A stretch of 64,000 nt of DNA from JANQQJ01 sp046290575 (GCA_046290575.1 JBKAGX010000004.1:62001-126000); one strand, 5' to 3'; shown: positions 42,463 to 52,502, numbered from the stretch's first letter. The notes: generated by a model not told the origin, from the letters alone. A program made the numbers and translations.

Positions 42463-45400
42463 TTATTCGGCAGGTGCCGTGCCGCGTTGCCTCATCTTGC
42501 GTTTAACGGCGCCAAACCGCCGCTTCAGCACATAGGGCGCGGCAATCAGACAAGGCGTTACCAGCAACGTCAAAATGGTCGCAAAGGTCAGGCCGAAAAC
42601 GACGGCCAGCGCCAAATCCACCCAAAATTCGCCCGTTGGTGCGCCAAGTGTCACCTCACGCCCCACAAAATCAATGCTGAGCTGCATGAACATCGGCATC
42701 AGCCCAACCACCGTCGTGAAGGTTGTCAGCAGTACCGGGCGCAATCGCTGTGCACCGGTCCGAACGATGGCGTCAAACGGGTCCATGCCTGTTTTCATCA
42801 GGCGCTGGAAGGTATCAATCAGCACGATGTTGTTGTTCACCACGATTCCGGCCAGCGAAATGATGCCAACACCGGTCATGACGATAACAAAGGGGCGCTC
42901 CATCACGATAAGACCGATCACCACACCGATGGTCGATAGGATGACGGCGGTGAGGATCAGGAACGCGTGATAGAAGCTGTTGAACTGCGTCACCAGAATG
43001 ATCGCCATCAGAAACAAGGCGACCAGGAAAGCGTTCATCAGGAAGGCCTGCGCCCGGTTCTGCTCTTCGGCCTGGCCCCGGAACGTCACGTCCACGCGCG
43101 GATCGAAATTCTGTGTCTCGATCCACTGGCTGATCTCCTTGACCTTGGTATCAGTGAAATAGCCCGGCGCAACATTGGCGCTGATCTTCAGGACCCGCGC
43201 GCCGTTAATCCGCTCAATGGTGTTAACCTGCTGCCGGGCTGACCGGGTCACGAAGTTCGAGATCGGGATCGGCCCTTCTGCCGAATTGACCCGCAGTTCG
43301 TCCAGCATCGCCATGCTGCGTTCGTCTTCGGGAAAGCGGACGCGAATTTCGATTTCCTCATCGGCATCGTCAGGACGGTATTCGCCGACTTTGACGCCGT
43401 TTGTAACGAGCTGAACGACGCCGCCGACGGTCGCCACATCGGCGCCAAACCGTTCGGCCTGCGCGCGATCAACCGTCAGTTTCCATTCGATGCCGGGCAG
43501 GGGCCGGGTATCGTCAATATCCAACAGACCGTCGACGTCGGAATCCATATAGGCACGAATTCTCTCGACGGTGGAATTGATCAGGCTTGGCAGCGGAGCC
43601 GACACCTCAAGCTGCACGTCCTTGCCCTGATCGGGACCGAAGTCGAGCTGCGACGGGGTCACATAAATTCCGGCAATCGGCTGCGTCAGCCGACGGATTT
43701 GCTCAATGATGGCATCCGAGCGAGGCCTGAGGCGCCAGTCTCTCAACTGCAGGGATATGACGCCGATCCGGTCAGCAGCAGGCTCGTTTCCGAAGCCACC
43801 ACTGGCGCCCGTATTGCCGCCGACCACCGTATAGGTCGCGTAGATGCCGTCGACTTCGGCAATCGCGGCTTCGACTTCCTTGACGAGTTCGTTCTTTTCC
43901 AGAATGGCGAGGTTGCCCCGGGCGCGTACCTCCAGCTGGATAATACTGGAATCCCCCTCCGGGAAGAACTGAACGCCGTCACCATGGGTGGCATACCAGC
44001 CCCATACGCTGATCAGCATGATAAAGGCGACGCCCAATACCAGAAAAGGCTTCAGGATCAGCCGGCTCAGCAGACGGGCGTATGACCCTGTCAGCCCGGG
44101 CAGACCGCGCGTGTCGCCAAATTCAACAGCCGCCAGGCCGGCAAGAGTATCTGCCTTGCGTGTTTCGGTACGGCCCATGATCGCGCCTAGCGTCGGTAGG
44201 AAGATCAATGCCGCCAGCAGCGAGCCGACCAGCGTCGCAACCAGAGTGATGGGCAGGTACTGCATAAACTCGCCCATGATGTCCGGCCACGCCAGCAGGG
44301 GCAGGAACGCCGCGAGTGTTGTCGCGACCGATGCTGTAATCGGCCAGGCCATCCGTTTCGCGGCAAGGGCATAGGCTTCACGGCGGGGCAGGCCTTCCGC
44401 GAGTTTCCGGTCCGCATATTCGGTTACAACGATGGCGCCATCGACCAACAGACCGACGGCGAGCACCAGGGCGAATAGTACCACTTGATTCAGCGTCAGG
44501 CCCAATGCCGCAATAACCAGGATGCCGAACAGGAACGAGGTGGGGATGGCCATGCCGACGAGTGCCGCCGCCCGCGCGCCCATCACGAAGACAATCACGA
44601 TCACGACCAGAAGGATCGCGGTGATCACGCTGTTCTGAAGCTGGGATACATTCTCAAGAACGGCAACCGACTGATCTTGTGAATAGAAGACCTGGAGGCC
44701 GGCCGGCCACCGCGCTTCATGCTCGGAAACGAGGTTGCGAACAGCAGCGACCGTATCGACGATATTGGCGCCGGTGCGCTTCTTGATTTCGACGCCGACC
44801 GCGGGACGGCCGTTAAGGCGGGACATGGTGGCGGCGTCTTTAAACGTACGCCGGATCTGCGCGACGTCGGAAAGCTTGACGACAGCATCGCCATCGACTT
44901 TGACGGGGAGTTCAAGCACGTCGAGCGCGGTTTCGAACAAGCCGGGTACCTTGACGGCAAAACGCCCCTGACCGGTATCGAGCGTGCCGGCCGCGACAAC
45001 TTGATTGTTACGCTGGACAACCCGCAGCAGTTCGTCCTGCGTGATGTTGTAGCTTTCCAGCTTGGCGGTATCGATATTGACCTCGAGCACCTCTTCGCGA
45101 ATGCCGGTCAGGCTCGCTTCAAGTACGCTGGGGATGGCTTCGATGTCGTCCTGAAGGTTCTGCGCCAGATGCAGCAGTGTGCGTTCCGGCAGCGAGCCGA
45201 AAAGCGTCACCACGACGATCGGGAAGTCGCTGGTCGCGAGTTCTTCCACGATTGGTTCGTCGGCGTCTGCAGGCAATTCTGCCTTGGCGATGTCCACCTT
45301 GTCGCGCACATCGGCCAGGGCTCTGGGGACGTCCACGTCACTGTGGAATTCGATGGTGATCCAGGCACCGCCGACCCGCGCGGTCGAGTTCATTTTCTTG

Positions 45401-45633
45401 ATGCCGGGTATCGACTGAACTTCTTTTTCAATCGGCTTGATGATCAGCCGCTCGGAATCCTCTGGTGAAATGCCATCATGATTCACATTCACGAAGATCA
45501 GCGGCAGCGTGATATCGGGGTCCGATTCACGCGGGATCGTCATATAGGCTGTCAGACCGGCGATCAGGACAAGCGCAAGGCACGCCATCACCGTCCGGGA
45601 CCGCGTAAGGGCGGCCTCGATCAGGGCATTCAC
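42463..45633 (-). CDS. RND efflux transporter permease
   Basis: This 1056-residue inner-membrane pump of the AcrB/HAE1-like family has 12 membrane helices in two halves, each with a large periplasmic loop. VFALVLAVGLLVDGAIVVTEY in the first half and GIISLAGIVVNNNIVLID in the second half carry the proton-relay region. It pairs with the adaptor gene upstream (4-nt overlap) under a PadR repressor. No outer-membrane factor is adjacent, so it would use one encoded elsewhere. Confidence 0.93.
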   Translation of the reverse strand: MNALIEAALTRSRTVMACLALVLIAGLTAYMTIPRESDPDITLPLIFVNVNHDGISPEDSERLIIKPIEKEVQSIPGIKKMNSTARVGGAWITIEFHSDVDVPRALADVRDKVDIAKAELPADADEPIVEELATSDFPIVVVTLFGSLPERTLLHLAQNLQDDIEAIPSVLEASLTGIREEVLEVNIDTAKLESYNITQDELLRVVQRNNQVVAAGTLDTGQGRFAVKVPGLFETALDVLELPVKVDGDAVVKLSDVAQIRRTFKDAATMSRLNGRPAVGVEIKKRTGANIVDTVAAVRNLVSEHEARWPAGLQVFYSQDQSVAVLENVSQLQNSVITAILLVVIVIVFVMGARAAALVGMAIPTSFLFGILVIAALGLTLNQVVLFALVLAVGLLVDGAIVVTEYADRKLAEGLPRREAYALAAKRMAWPITASVATTLAAFLPLLAWPDIMGEFMQYLPITLVATLVGSLLAALIFLPTLGAIMGRTETRKADTLAGLAAVEFGDTRGLPGLTGSYARLLSRLILKPFLVLGVAFIMLISVWGWYATHGDGVQFFPEGDSSIIQLEVRARGNLAILEKNELVKEVEAAIAEVDGIYATYTVVGGNTGASGGFGNEPAADRIGVISLQLRDWRLRPRSDAIIEQIRRLTQPIAGIYVTPSQLDFGPDQGKDVQLEVSAPLPSLINSTVERIRAYMDSDVDGLLDIDDTRPLPGIEWKLTVDRAQAERFGADVATVGGVVQLVTNGVKVGEYRPDDADEEIEIRVRFPEDERSMAMLDELRVNSAEGPIPISNFVTRSARQQVNTIERINGARVLKISANVAPGYFTDTKVKEISQWIETQNFDPRVDVTFRGQAEEQNRAQAFLMNAFLVALFLMAIILVTQFNSFYHAFLILTAVILSTIGVVIGLIVMERPFVIVMTGVGIISLAGIVVNNNIVLIDTFQRLMKTGMDPFDAIVRTGAQRLRPVLLTTFTTVVGLMPMFMQLSIDFVGREVTLGAPTGEFWVDLALAVVFGLTFATILTLLVTPCLIAAPYVLKRRFGAVKRKMRQRGTAPAE

Positions 45634-46712
45634 GCGGCGCCTCCGCGCTGGTCCGCCTCGACAGTGACTTCCTGGCCGCTGCGGACATATTCGTGGCCGA
45701 CGGTAATGACGGATTCGTTCTCATCCAGGCCCTTGATCCAGACACCTTCGGGGCCATCGCCAACAATGTTCACAGGCTTGAACTGCACAACGTTGTTTTG
45801 ATCCACTGTCCGCACGCCCACGGTGCCTTTGTCGTCAAGAACCAGGAATGCTGGCGACAGCAGGTGCGCCGTCGTCTCTCGAACCGCGATGCGGGTCATG
45901 GCGGTAATGCCATCCCGCAGGGTCAGGTCATCATTGGGAACAACCAGTTCGACCCGAAAGGTGCGGGTGGCCTGGTTCGCGACCGTCGAGATAAAGCGGA
46001 CAGTTCCTTCAAGCTCTTCACCGGTAGTCAGTCGGACAAGGCCTTTATCGCCCACCGCGACGGTGCCAACGTCCTGCTCGGAGATGTCGCCGACGACGAG
46101 ATAGGGGTTCTGTTCGACCAGCGTCGCGCAGATGTCGCCCTCTTGGAGGTAAGCGCCGATCTCGACCGGGCGGCTGTTGATAATGCCGTCGAAAGGCGCG
46201 CGGATAGCCGTGTTTTCCATCTCGACCTTAATCTGGGCGACCTGGGCGCGCGCTGCATCCAGTTGCGCCATCGCGCCAGCGGTCGCGGTCTCTGACCGAT
46301 GGCCCTTTTCCATCAGGCGCTTTGCCGCGTTGGCTTCGAGTTCACGCTGGCGGGCCAACGCTTCGGCTTCCGCCAGCCGAGCCTCGCGGTCATCGACCGA
46401 AAGACGGCAGATCACCTGGCCGGCCTTAACCCGCGCCCCTTTTTCAACTGGAAGCGCGGCAACCTGGCCTTTGAGTTCACTACGCAGGTCGACCTTACGG
46501 ATCGCCTGGGTTCGGCCCCGGATGACAACATCGCTTGTATAGGGGCGCGCCGTCAGTACAGACGCACGCACTGCTGTCAGGGCGTCTTCAGTTTCCAGCG
46601 CCAGTTTGGACGCTTCGGTCGGTGTCTTGCTTTCTAGCAATCCCGAGAGCAGCCACATCGACATCAGGCCGACAATGACCACAGCCGTTATGTGTGAGCG
46701 TCTGAATTTCAT
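45630..46712 (-). CDS. RND periplasmic adaptor (membrane fusion protein)
   Basis: This 360-residue protein has an N-terminal membrane anchor, a lipoyl-like half (QVAALPVEKGARVKAGQVIC), a coiled-coil hairpin (REARLAEAEALARQRELEANAAKR) and beta-barrel parts (IRAPFDGIINSR). It bridges the RND pump and an outer-membrane channel. ATGA overlaps link it to both neighbours. Confidence 0.92.
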   Translation of the reverse strand: MKFRRSHITAVVIVGLMSMWLLSGLLESKTPTEASKLALETEDALTAVRASVLTARPYTSDVVIRGRTQAIRKVDLRSELKGQVAALPVEKGARVKAGQVICRLSVDDREARLAEAEALARQRELEANAAKRLMEKGHRSETATAGAMAQLDAARAQVAQIKVEMENTAIRAPFDGIINSRPVEIGAYLQEGDICATLVEQNPYLVVGDISEQDVGTVAVGDKGLVRLTTGEELEGTVRFISTVANQATRTFRVELVVPNDDLTLRDGITAMTRIAVRETTAHLLSPAFLVLDDKGTVGVRTVDQNNVVQFKPVNIVGDGPEGVWIKGLDENESVITVGHEYVRSGQEVTVEADQRGGAA

Positions 46713-47251
46713 TCTGCAGCCTCCGAAAGCTGTTCGCCGACCGCTTCTTCAAGCGCGCCGCGGTGATTTGTGATGAAATCGATGCAGAGTTGGTTCATCT
46801 GACGGCCCCACTCCATCAAGAATGCTTCACCTGGCGACTGCTCGCCGCTGCACAAATCATCGATCAGGCCGAGCTCGGCCTTGTGTGTCAAAAGCCGCTC
46901 GTCGAGATATTTCTGAAGCAGGGCCGGGGGCAGCGAATCCGAAAAATAGATCATGGCCAGGAAGTCGGACCGGTACTTATCGGGTGCAATGGGGGCCAGA
47001 AGGGCCTGAGAGAAAAACTGCCGGCCCGAATCTGTGATGCTATAGACCTTGCGGTCTGGGCGCCCGACAGCGACTTCTTCCTTGCAGGTGACCAGACCGT
47101 CATCTGTCAGCTTGGCGAGGGCGGGATAGATTGAGCCGTAGCTGGCCTCGAAGAACAGACTGGGCCAACCCTCTTTCAGGGCCTTCTGTATCTCGTAGCC
47201 CGTTGCACTGTCACGCGACAGGATTCCCAGGCAAACCGTTCTGACGTCCAT
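46709..47251 (-). CDS. PadR-family transcriptional repressor
   Basis: This 180-residue PadR regulator has a winged helix at about 5-85 (LGILSRDSATGYEIQKAL, then YGSIYPALAKLTDDGLV) and a C-terminal dimerisation helix pair. It is the first gene of the RND operon and probably a repressor released by a pump substrate. A perfect inverted repeat lies 21 nt upstream of its start. Confidence 0.9.
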   Translation of the reverse strand: MDVRTVCLGILSRDSATGYEIQKALKEGWPSLFFEASYGSIYPALAKLTDDGLVTCKEEVAVGRPDRKVYSITDSGRQFFSQALLAPIAPDKYRSDFLAMIYFSDSLPPALLQKYLDERLLTHKAELGLIDDLCSGEQSPGEAFLMEWGRQMNQLCIDFITNHRGALEEAVGEQLSEAAE

Positions 47252-47271
47252 TTCTATTTCAATCCGTTATA

Positions 47272-47284
47272 TATCGAACCGATA
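47272..47284. promoter_or_regulatory. Probable PadR operator
   Basis: TATCG-AAC-CGATA is a perfect inverted repeat, 21 nt upstream of the padR start, next to a TATATAA -10-like stretch on the - strand. Binding there would block the RND operon and PadR itself. Confidence 0.5.
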
Positions 47285-47403
47285 GGTTTTGTGCAGTGCA
47301 TATATTGTCGTTTACGAAGCAAAGTCCAGTATCGATGCCTGCAAAAACGGTGGATCGGCTATGCGTTAGGTGTACGATCTGCCGCCCCTTGCTGCTTGTC
47401 TGC

Positions 47404-47420
47404 TCGACCATTCAGGTCGA
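47404..47420. promoter_or_regulatory. Inverted repeat upstream of the toroid gene
   Basis: TCGACC-ATTCA-GGTCGA is a perfect 6-bp dyad with a further CTTG/CAAG pair outside. It lies in the 212-nt gap between the padR and toroid genes; a regulatory role is unproven. Confidence 0.3.
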
Positions 47421-47463
47421 CAAGCTGCTGTCTTCGCGGCGAGAATAGGTGATGTCTTGTTAA

Positions 47464-48618
47464 GTGGTTTGCCGAGTTTTGTCCTTGCCCGCTAAAAGGA
47501 TGACCCGGATCGTGAAGCGGTTTGCACGGGACTTGGCCCTGCCGGCTGCAGCGCGCCAGCTCAGGGCACTGGATCGCCGTAACATCGTCGGCGATGACCC
47601 CGGAGTTACACACGCCGGCACGGCGATGGTTGATTGGTTGGCACGATCTCAGGACGCTTGCCAGGACGGTGCTGTATCAGAGGGTTTCAGCCTGCTGGAT
47701 GGCTGGACGGGGGCGTCGACTTTTTCGACTGCTGCTGCACTCACGCGTTTTCACTATGCCGGGTCAACTGACCGGGTCGATAAGGCGGCAGCCTGGCTGA
47801 CGTCGCAGCTTGGCAACAATGGAGAGTTCGCGTCCTGTCCAGAGGCACTTCTGGCGCTGATCAACCTCGATCTCGCCGCGTCCGATAGGGATTTTGTGAT
47901 CAACGGTGCGAAAGGCCTACAGGCATCGCAGAGCGTGGAAGGGGCGTGGCCGAATCCCACCCCTAGCCTGGGATTAAGTGACGACCCATGCTCCTATACA
48001 GTGGCTTGTGTCCGCGCGCTCGTTGCCGTCGAGCGGGTCTTCCCCAATGCCGGCTTTGACGACAGCGCTCTGCGCGGGGCGATCTGGCTATTGGGAAAGA
48101 TACGCCGAAACGGATGGATGGAGGGCTGTAACGAGCACGATCAAGGTGCCGCGGACGTGACGGCTTTTGGCGGCGTCCTGCAGGCGCTTAACGACGTCTA
48201 TGGAATGACGGGCGACATCCGTTTTCTAGACACGGCTCTGCTGATTAGTTGGGCGCTTGTTGCCGTACAGATGAACGATGGCAGGCTCGCAGGCAGATTT
48301 GATGCGCTTTGGCAGCCAGCTGTTCCTTGGGCGGACCTTGCTGGAACTGCCCGCGTCGCGGCCTGTTGGTTGCAGCTGTACGAGGAAACCGGTGAGTCTG
48401 CTTTCGCTGAGGCGGGGCGGAAAGCAAATAGGTTTATCCGGCGAACCTTGATTCTTGATGACAGTGTCGAGGTTCGTGGGGGCGTTCGGGCCATTTATCC
48501 CGTTCATCAGGGAGATAGACGTTATCTGATTTCCAGCGTCGCAACGGCGCTCGCGCTCCAATCGCAAGAGATGGAACGGAGCATGGACATCAAGACGGAA
48601 GTGTCGCGGTCAACTTGA
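47464..48618 (+). CDS. Alpha/alpha-toroid protein, function unknown
   Basis: This 384-residue protein has no named family that I recognise with certainty. It is built of repeated helical pairs with a GNNGEFASCPEALLALINL-type pattern and NGWMEGCNEHD, FGGVLQALNDVYGMTGD and ARVAACWLQLYEETGE, which look like (alpha/alpha)6 barrels of terpene cyclase or glycan-epimerase folds. No signal peptide is seen. The GTG at 47464 or the ATG at 47500 may be the start. Its end overlaps the convergent lipoprotein gene by 29 nt. Confidence 0.6.
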   Translation: MVCRVLSLPAKRMTRIVKRFARDLALPAAARQLRALDRRNIVGDDPGVTHAGTAMVDWLARSQDACQDGAVSEGFSLLDGWTGASTFSTAAALTRFHYAGSTDRVDKAAAWLTSQLGNNGEFASCPEALLALINLDLAASDRDFVINGAKGLQASQSVEGAWPNPTPSLGLSDDPCSYTVACVRALVAVERVFPNAGFDDSALRGAIWLLGKIRRNGWMEGCNEHDQGAADVTAFGGVLQALNDVYGMTGDIRFLDTALLISWALVAVQMNDGRLAGRFDALWQPAVPWADLAGTARVAACWLQLYEETGESAFAEAGRKANRFIRRTLILDDSVEVRGGVRAIYPVHQGDRRYLISSVATALALQSQEMERSMDIKTEVSRST

Positions 48619-49027
48619 TTCTAAGGCGTTGTGTGCACTCAGCTTTCGTCAGAGGAGGGGCATCACATCTCCTGGGCTCCTCGAAGCGCACGAACGTAAT
48701 CTCCGAACAGCTGCCGAAGATCGGCTGTGAGGTGATAGAACCCGAGGCCCGGTCGTGAGGAAGCGGCTCCCCAAGGACACTGACGGTGGTTTCTTCATGA
48801 CCGGTTTTGTCTCGCCAGACCTGGGTTACGGCGAACTGATTCAGGGTATGGCCTGAATTGTTCAAGAGCTTGTATCGGATTTTGCAGGCTTTGTTATCGT
48901 CCCCGCTCCAATGATCGGTTTCGGTGTACTCCGTGACTTCGACCTCAATGAGACCGCTTGGGCCACACCCTGTCAGAGCGGTCAGGAGGGCTAGAGCCAT
49001 CGTTCCGATTCTAAAGCGGATAAGCAT
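48590..49027 (-). CDS. Predicted lipoprotein
   Basis: This 145-residue product has a lipoprotein signal (MLIRFRIGTMALALLTALTGC, modified Cys21). The mature part is beta-rich with four more cysteines (CKI, SCSE, RCD, ECT) likely to form two disulfides. I recognise no family. It is convergent with the toroid gene. Confidence 0.65.
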   Translation of the reverse strand: MLIRFRIGTMALALLTALTGCGPSGLIEVEVTEYTETDHWSGDDNKACKIRYKLLNNSGHTLNQFAVTQVWRDKTGHEETTVSVLGEPLPHDRASGSITSQPIFGSCSEITFVRFEEPRRCDAPPLTKAECTQRLRIKLTATLPS

Positions 49028-49057
49028 GGCCGGGACACTTCACGGATGGGGGCGAAT

Positions 49058-49131
49058 TGGCTGGGGAACCTGGATTCGAACCAGGACCGACGGAGTCAGA
49101 GTCCGCTGTACTACCGTTATACTATTCCCCA
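49058..49131 (-). tRNA. tRNA-Gln (CTG)
   Basis: On the - strand the acceptor TGGGGAA pairs with TTCCCCA, the anticodon loop contains CTG, the T-arm GGTTCGAATCC is intact and CCA is encoded (74 nt). Confidence 0.95.
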
Positions 49132-49250
49132 GCAGGCTGAGTGCGGCGGAACATAGGGATCGCCTGGCCGGCTTGTCAACGCCTTGCGCCCACTTTCAAG
49201 CACGTTAAAGTCCGTATGACAATGCCATTACACTCACCATATGTACCCGT

Positions 49251-50291
49251 ATGACGTCGCGGGCCGAAAATCTGACGCAACAGGGCGGCCGCTCCGGTGA
49301 GGGCCGGTGGGGCCATGTCTATGCGGCCGTCGACCTTGGGACCAATAACTGCCGCCTTTTGGTGGCCAAGCCGGCGCGCCATGGATTCCAGGTCATCGAC
49401 TCGTTTTCCAGGATTGTCCGGTTGGGCGAGGGCCTGTCTGCGCGCTCGGCGCTGAGCGAAAGTGCCATGCGGCGGACGATAGAGGCGCTGAAGATCTGCG
49501 GCGAGAAAATGGCCCGCAAGGGCGTTACCCGGCAACGCCATGTTGCCACGGCCGCTTGCCGGTCAGCTGACAATCACGAAGAATTCGTTGACCGCGTGCG
49601 GCGGGAAACCGGCGTGCGGCTGGAAGTGATCAGCGCCCGCGAGGAAGCGCGGTTGGCCGTAGCTGGCTGCGTTTCGCTGTTCGATGACGGGTCGGACCAT
49701 GCCTTCATCTTCGATATCGGTGGCGGCAGCACGGAGCTGATCTGGACCAAGATCAGCCCTGACCGGCAGTGCGAAATCCTGGCCTGGACCTCGCTGCATT
49801 GTGGCGTTGTTACGCTGGCAGAGTTGTTCGGCGGTCACACGGTCGGGCGGGAAGCCTATGCTGCCATGGTTCGCTATGTTGAGGATCAGCTCGCACCCTT
49901 CGATCAGCGGCACAATTTGGCTGATACTATTGCCCAGCGCCGGGTTCAGATGATCGGCACATCCGGCACGGTAACGACGGTTGCAGGTGTGCACCTTGGC
50001 CTGTCGCGCTACGACCGAAATCGGGTCGATGGCATGTGGATCAGCCGTGATGACGTCTATTCGGTTTCGCACAAACTCGCCGAGATGACCTATGAGGAGC
50101 GCGTCGCGAACCCGTGTATCGGCCATGATCGGGCTGATCTGGTGGTCGCTGGCTGTGCCATTTATGAGGCGATTGCCAATACCTGGCCGTCTGACCGTCT
50201 TCGCGTTGCGGACCGGGGTCTGCGCGAGGGCCTGTTACTTGATTTGATGGCGTCCGCGGACCAGGAGGCAGCGCGTGGCCCCAACACGTAA
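49251..50291 (+). CDS. Ppx/GppA phosphatase family protein
   Basis: This 346-residue actin-like ATPase-fold enzyme has VDLGTNNCRLLVA (phosphate 1) and FDIGGGSTELIW (phosphate 2). The family hydrolyses polyphosphate or pppGpp; the short alphaproteobacterial form lacks the C-terminal HD domain. It overlaps rlmE by 17 nt, a common alphaproteobacterial pairing. Confidence 0.92.
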   Translation: MTSRAENLTQQGGRSGEGRWGHVYAAVDLGTNNCRLLVAKPARHGFQVIDSFSRIVRLGEGLSARSALSESAMRRTIEALKICGEKMARKGVTRQRHVATAACRSADNHEEFVDRVRRETGVRLEVISAREEARLAVAGCVSLFDDGSDHAFIFDIGGGSTELIWTKISPDRQCEILAWTSLHCGVVTLAELFGGHTVGREAYAAMVRYVEDQLAPFDQRHNLADTIAQRRVQMIGTSGTVTTVAGVHLGLSRYDRNRVDGMWISRDDVYSVSHKLAEMTYEERVANPCIGHDRADLVVAGCAIYEAIANTWPSDRLRVADRGLREGLLLDLMASADQEAARGPNT

Positions 50292-50982
50292 AAGCCGAAA
50301 CCGGGGTGGCGGCGCGCCGCGGGAGCTGAAAGTCCGGGTCAAAACCGCCCAGGGCCGCAAGATTTCGTCAACCCGCTGGCTACAGCGGCAGCTCAACGAC
50401 CCCTTCGTTGCCGCCGCGAAGCGCGACGGTTACCGATCCCGCGCGGCCTACAAGTTGAGCGAACTGGACGACCGCTATCACCTGATTCCCAAAAATGGTG
50501 TGATCATTGATCTCGGTGCCGCGCCGGGAGGGTGGAGCCAGATTGCCGTCGCGCGCACCGGACCTAAGGGAACGGTCATTGCCATCGACAAGGACCCGTT
50601 CGATTCCATTCCGGGCGTCGATGCGATCGAGCTCGATTTCCTGGACCCCGCCGCACCGGATCGGCTGATCGCCATGGCGGGCGGACCGGCGGATCTGGTG
50701 ATGAGTGACATGGCGGCCTCCAGCACTGGACACAAAGCGACGGATCATTTGAAGATCATGGCCCTTTGTGAAGCGGCGCTGGTTTTTGCTTGCGAGGTCC
50801 TCAAGCCGGGCGGCGCATTTGTGGCCAAGGTACTGAAAGGTGGTACGGAAACGGCGCTTCTGTCCACCATGCAGAAGCATTTTGCCACTGTTCGTCACGC
50901 CAAGCCGAAGGCCAGCCGGCCCGAATCTGCAGAGGCCTATGTGGTGGCGACAGGATTCCGCGGCGACAGAAGCGACAACTAG
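50275..50982 (+). CDS. rlmE: 23S rRNA 2'-O-methyltransferase RlmE
   Basis: This 235-residue SAM-dependent enzyme methylates U2552 of 23S rRNA. It has DLGAAPGGWSQIA (SAM motif I), VMSDMAAS and AFVAKVLKGG with the catalytic K-D-K-E set. The first 40 residues are basic. It starts with GTG inside the end of the ppx/gppA gene. Confidence 0.95.
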   Translation: MAPTRKSRNRGGGAPRELKVRVKTAQGRKISSTRWLQRQLNDPFVAAAKRDGYRSRAAYKLSELDDRYHLIPKNGVIIDLGAAPGGWSQIAVARTGPKGTVIAIDKDPFDSIPGVDAIELDFLDPAAPDRLIAMAGGPADLVMSDMAASSTGHKATDHLKIMALCEAALVFACEVLKPGGAFVAKVLKGGTETALLSTMQKHFATVRHAKPKASRPESAEAYVVATGFRGDRSDN

Positions 50983-51049
50983 GCCTTGCCGGGTGAGGGG
51001 TGTGGTGGCATATTCCGCGCCACTTCCGACCAGTGGCATAGGAGATCCG

Positions 51050-52501
51050 ATGGAGATTCGAGAGGCACTGACCTTTGACGACGTCCTCCTTGTGCCTCAA
51101 GCCTCCAGCGTGCTGCCCGCTCAGGTCGACACCCATACACGCCTGACGAACACCATCGAGCTTGGTATCCCGCTGCTGTCGGCGGCGATGGACACGGTCA
51201 CGGAGAGCCGTTTGGCCATTGCCATGGCGCAAGCGGGTGGCATGGGGATTCTACACCGGAACATGACGGTGGAGCAGCAGGCCGAGCAGGTTCGCCAGGT
51301 GAAGAAATTTGAGTCCGGCATGGTCGTCAATCCGGTCACCATTCAGCCCCGGCAGCCCTTGTCCGACGCGTTCGAGTTGATGACCCGGCACAAGATTTCA
51401 GGCATTCCCGTGGTCGAGGCGACAGGCAAACTGGTTGGTATCATCACCAACCGAGATGTGCGTTTCGCCACGGTCATGGACCAGCCGGTCAGCGAGCTGA
51501 TGACCCGTGACGTGGTGACGGTCAAAGAGAATGTCGACACCGATGAAGCCAAGCGGCTGCTGCATCAGCATCGCATCGAGAAGCTGCTGGTGGTCGACGA
51601 TGCGTATCACTGTGTGGGGTTGGTCACCGTCAAAGACATAGAAAAAGCCCAGCTGCATCCCGACGCCTGCAAAGATTCCAAGGGGCGCCTGAGGGTCGGG
51701 GCCGCTGTTTCCGTCGGCAATGACGGTTTCGATCGCGCCGCAGCGCTGCGCGATGCCGAAGTCGATGCAATTGTGGTGGATACGGCCCACGGGCACTCCA
51801 GCCGGGTCATCGACACCGTGGAACGGATGAAAGTGGCCAATGGCACGCAGATCGTGGCCGGCAATGTGGCTACGGCCGATGCCGCCAGGGCGCTGATCGA
51901 CGCGGGTGCCGATGCGATCAAGGTCGGTATCGGACCAGGCTCCATCTGCACCACCCGGATTGTCGCGGGCATCGGCATGCCGCAGCTTACCGCTGTGATG
52001 GATGTCGCTGAAGCCGCCCATAAAGCAGGCGTGCCGGTGATAGCCGATGGCGGGATCAAAACGTCAGGCGATGTCGCCAAGGCGCTTGCAGGCGGGGCTT
52101 CCAGCGTAATGGTCGGATCGCTGTTGGCCGGGACGGAAGAAGCGCCCGGTGAAGTCTTTCTCTATCAGGGGCGGTCCTATAAGGCGTATCGCGGCATGGG
52201 GTCGGTTGGCGCCATGGCCCGCGGCTCAGCGGACCGTTACTTCCAGGAAGAAGTCGGCGATACCATGAAACTGGTACCTGAAGGCATTGAAGGCCAGGTG
52301 CCATTCAAGGGAGCGGCAGGCAGCGTGCTGCACCAGCTGGTTGGCGGTGTGCGGGCGGCCATGGGTTATACCGGATCTGCGACCATCGACGCATTGCAGG
52401 AGCGGGCGCAGTTCGTCCGCATCAGCAATGCGGGCCTGCGTGAGAGCCACGTGCATGACGTGGTGATCACGCGCGAATCACCCAACTACCCCGGAAACTA
52501 G
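51050..52501 (+). CDS. guaB: IMP dehydrogenase
   Basis: This 483-residue enzyme oxidises IMP to XMP. It has a TIM barrel with a CBS pair inserted at about 93-205, the catalytic Cys300 in GIGPGSICTTRI, and the flap GSVGAMARGSADRY. The ATG at 51050 has AGGAG six bases upstream; the in-frame extension to 50840 lies inside rlmE and is rejected. rsmB and guaA follow. Confidence 0.97.
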   Translation: MEIREALTFDDVLLVPQASSVLPAQVDTHTRLTNTIELGIPLLSAAMDTVTESRLAIAMAQAGGMGILHRNMTVEQQAEQVRQVKKFESGMVVNPVTIQPRQPLSDAFELMTRHKISGIPVVEATGKLVGIITNRDVRFATVMDQPVSELMTRDVVTVKENVDTDEAKRLLHQHRIEKLLVVDDAYHCVGLVTVKDIEKAQLHPDACKDSKGRLRVGAAVSVGNDGFDRAAALRDAEVDAIVVDTAHGHSSRVIDTVERMKVANGTQIVAGNVATADAARALIDAGADAIKVGIGPGSICTTRIVAGIGMPQLTAVMDVAEAAHKAGVPVIADGGIKTSGDVAKALAGGASSVMVGSLLAGTEEAPGEVFLYQGRSYKAYRGMGSVGAMARGSADRYFQEEVGDTMKLVPEGIEGQVPFKGAAGSVLHQLVGGVRAAMGYTGSATIDALQERAQFVRISNAGLRESHVHDVVITRESPNYPGN

Positions 52502-52502
52502 G

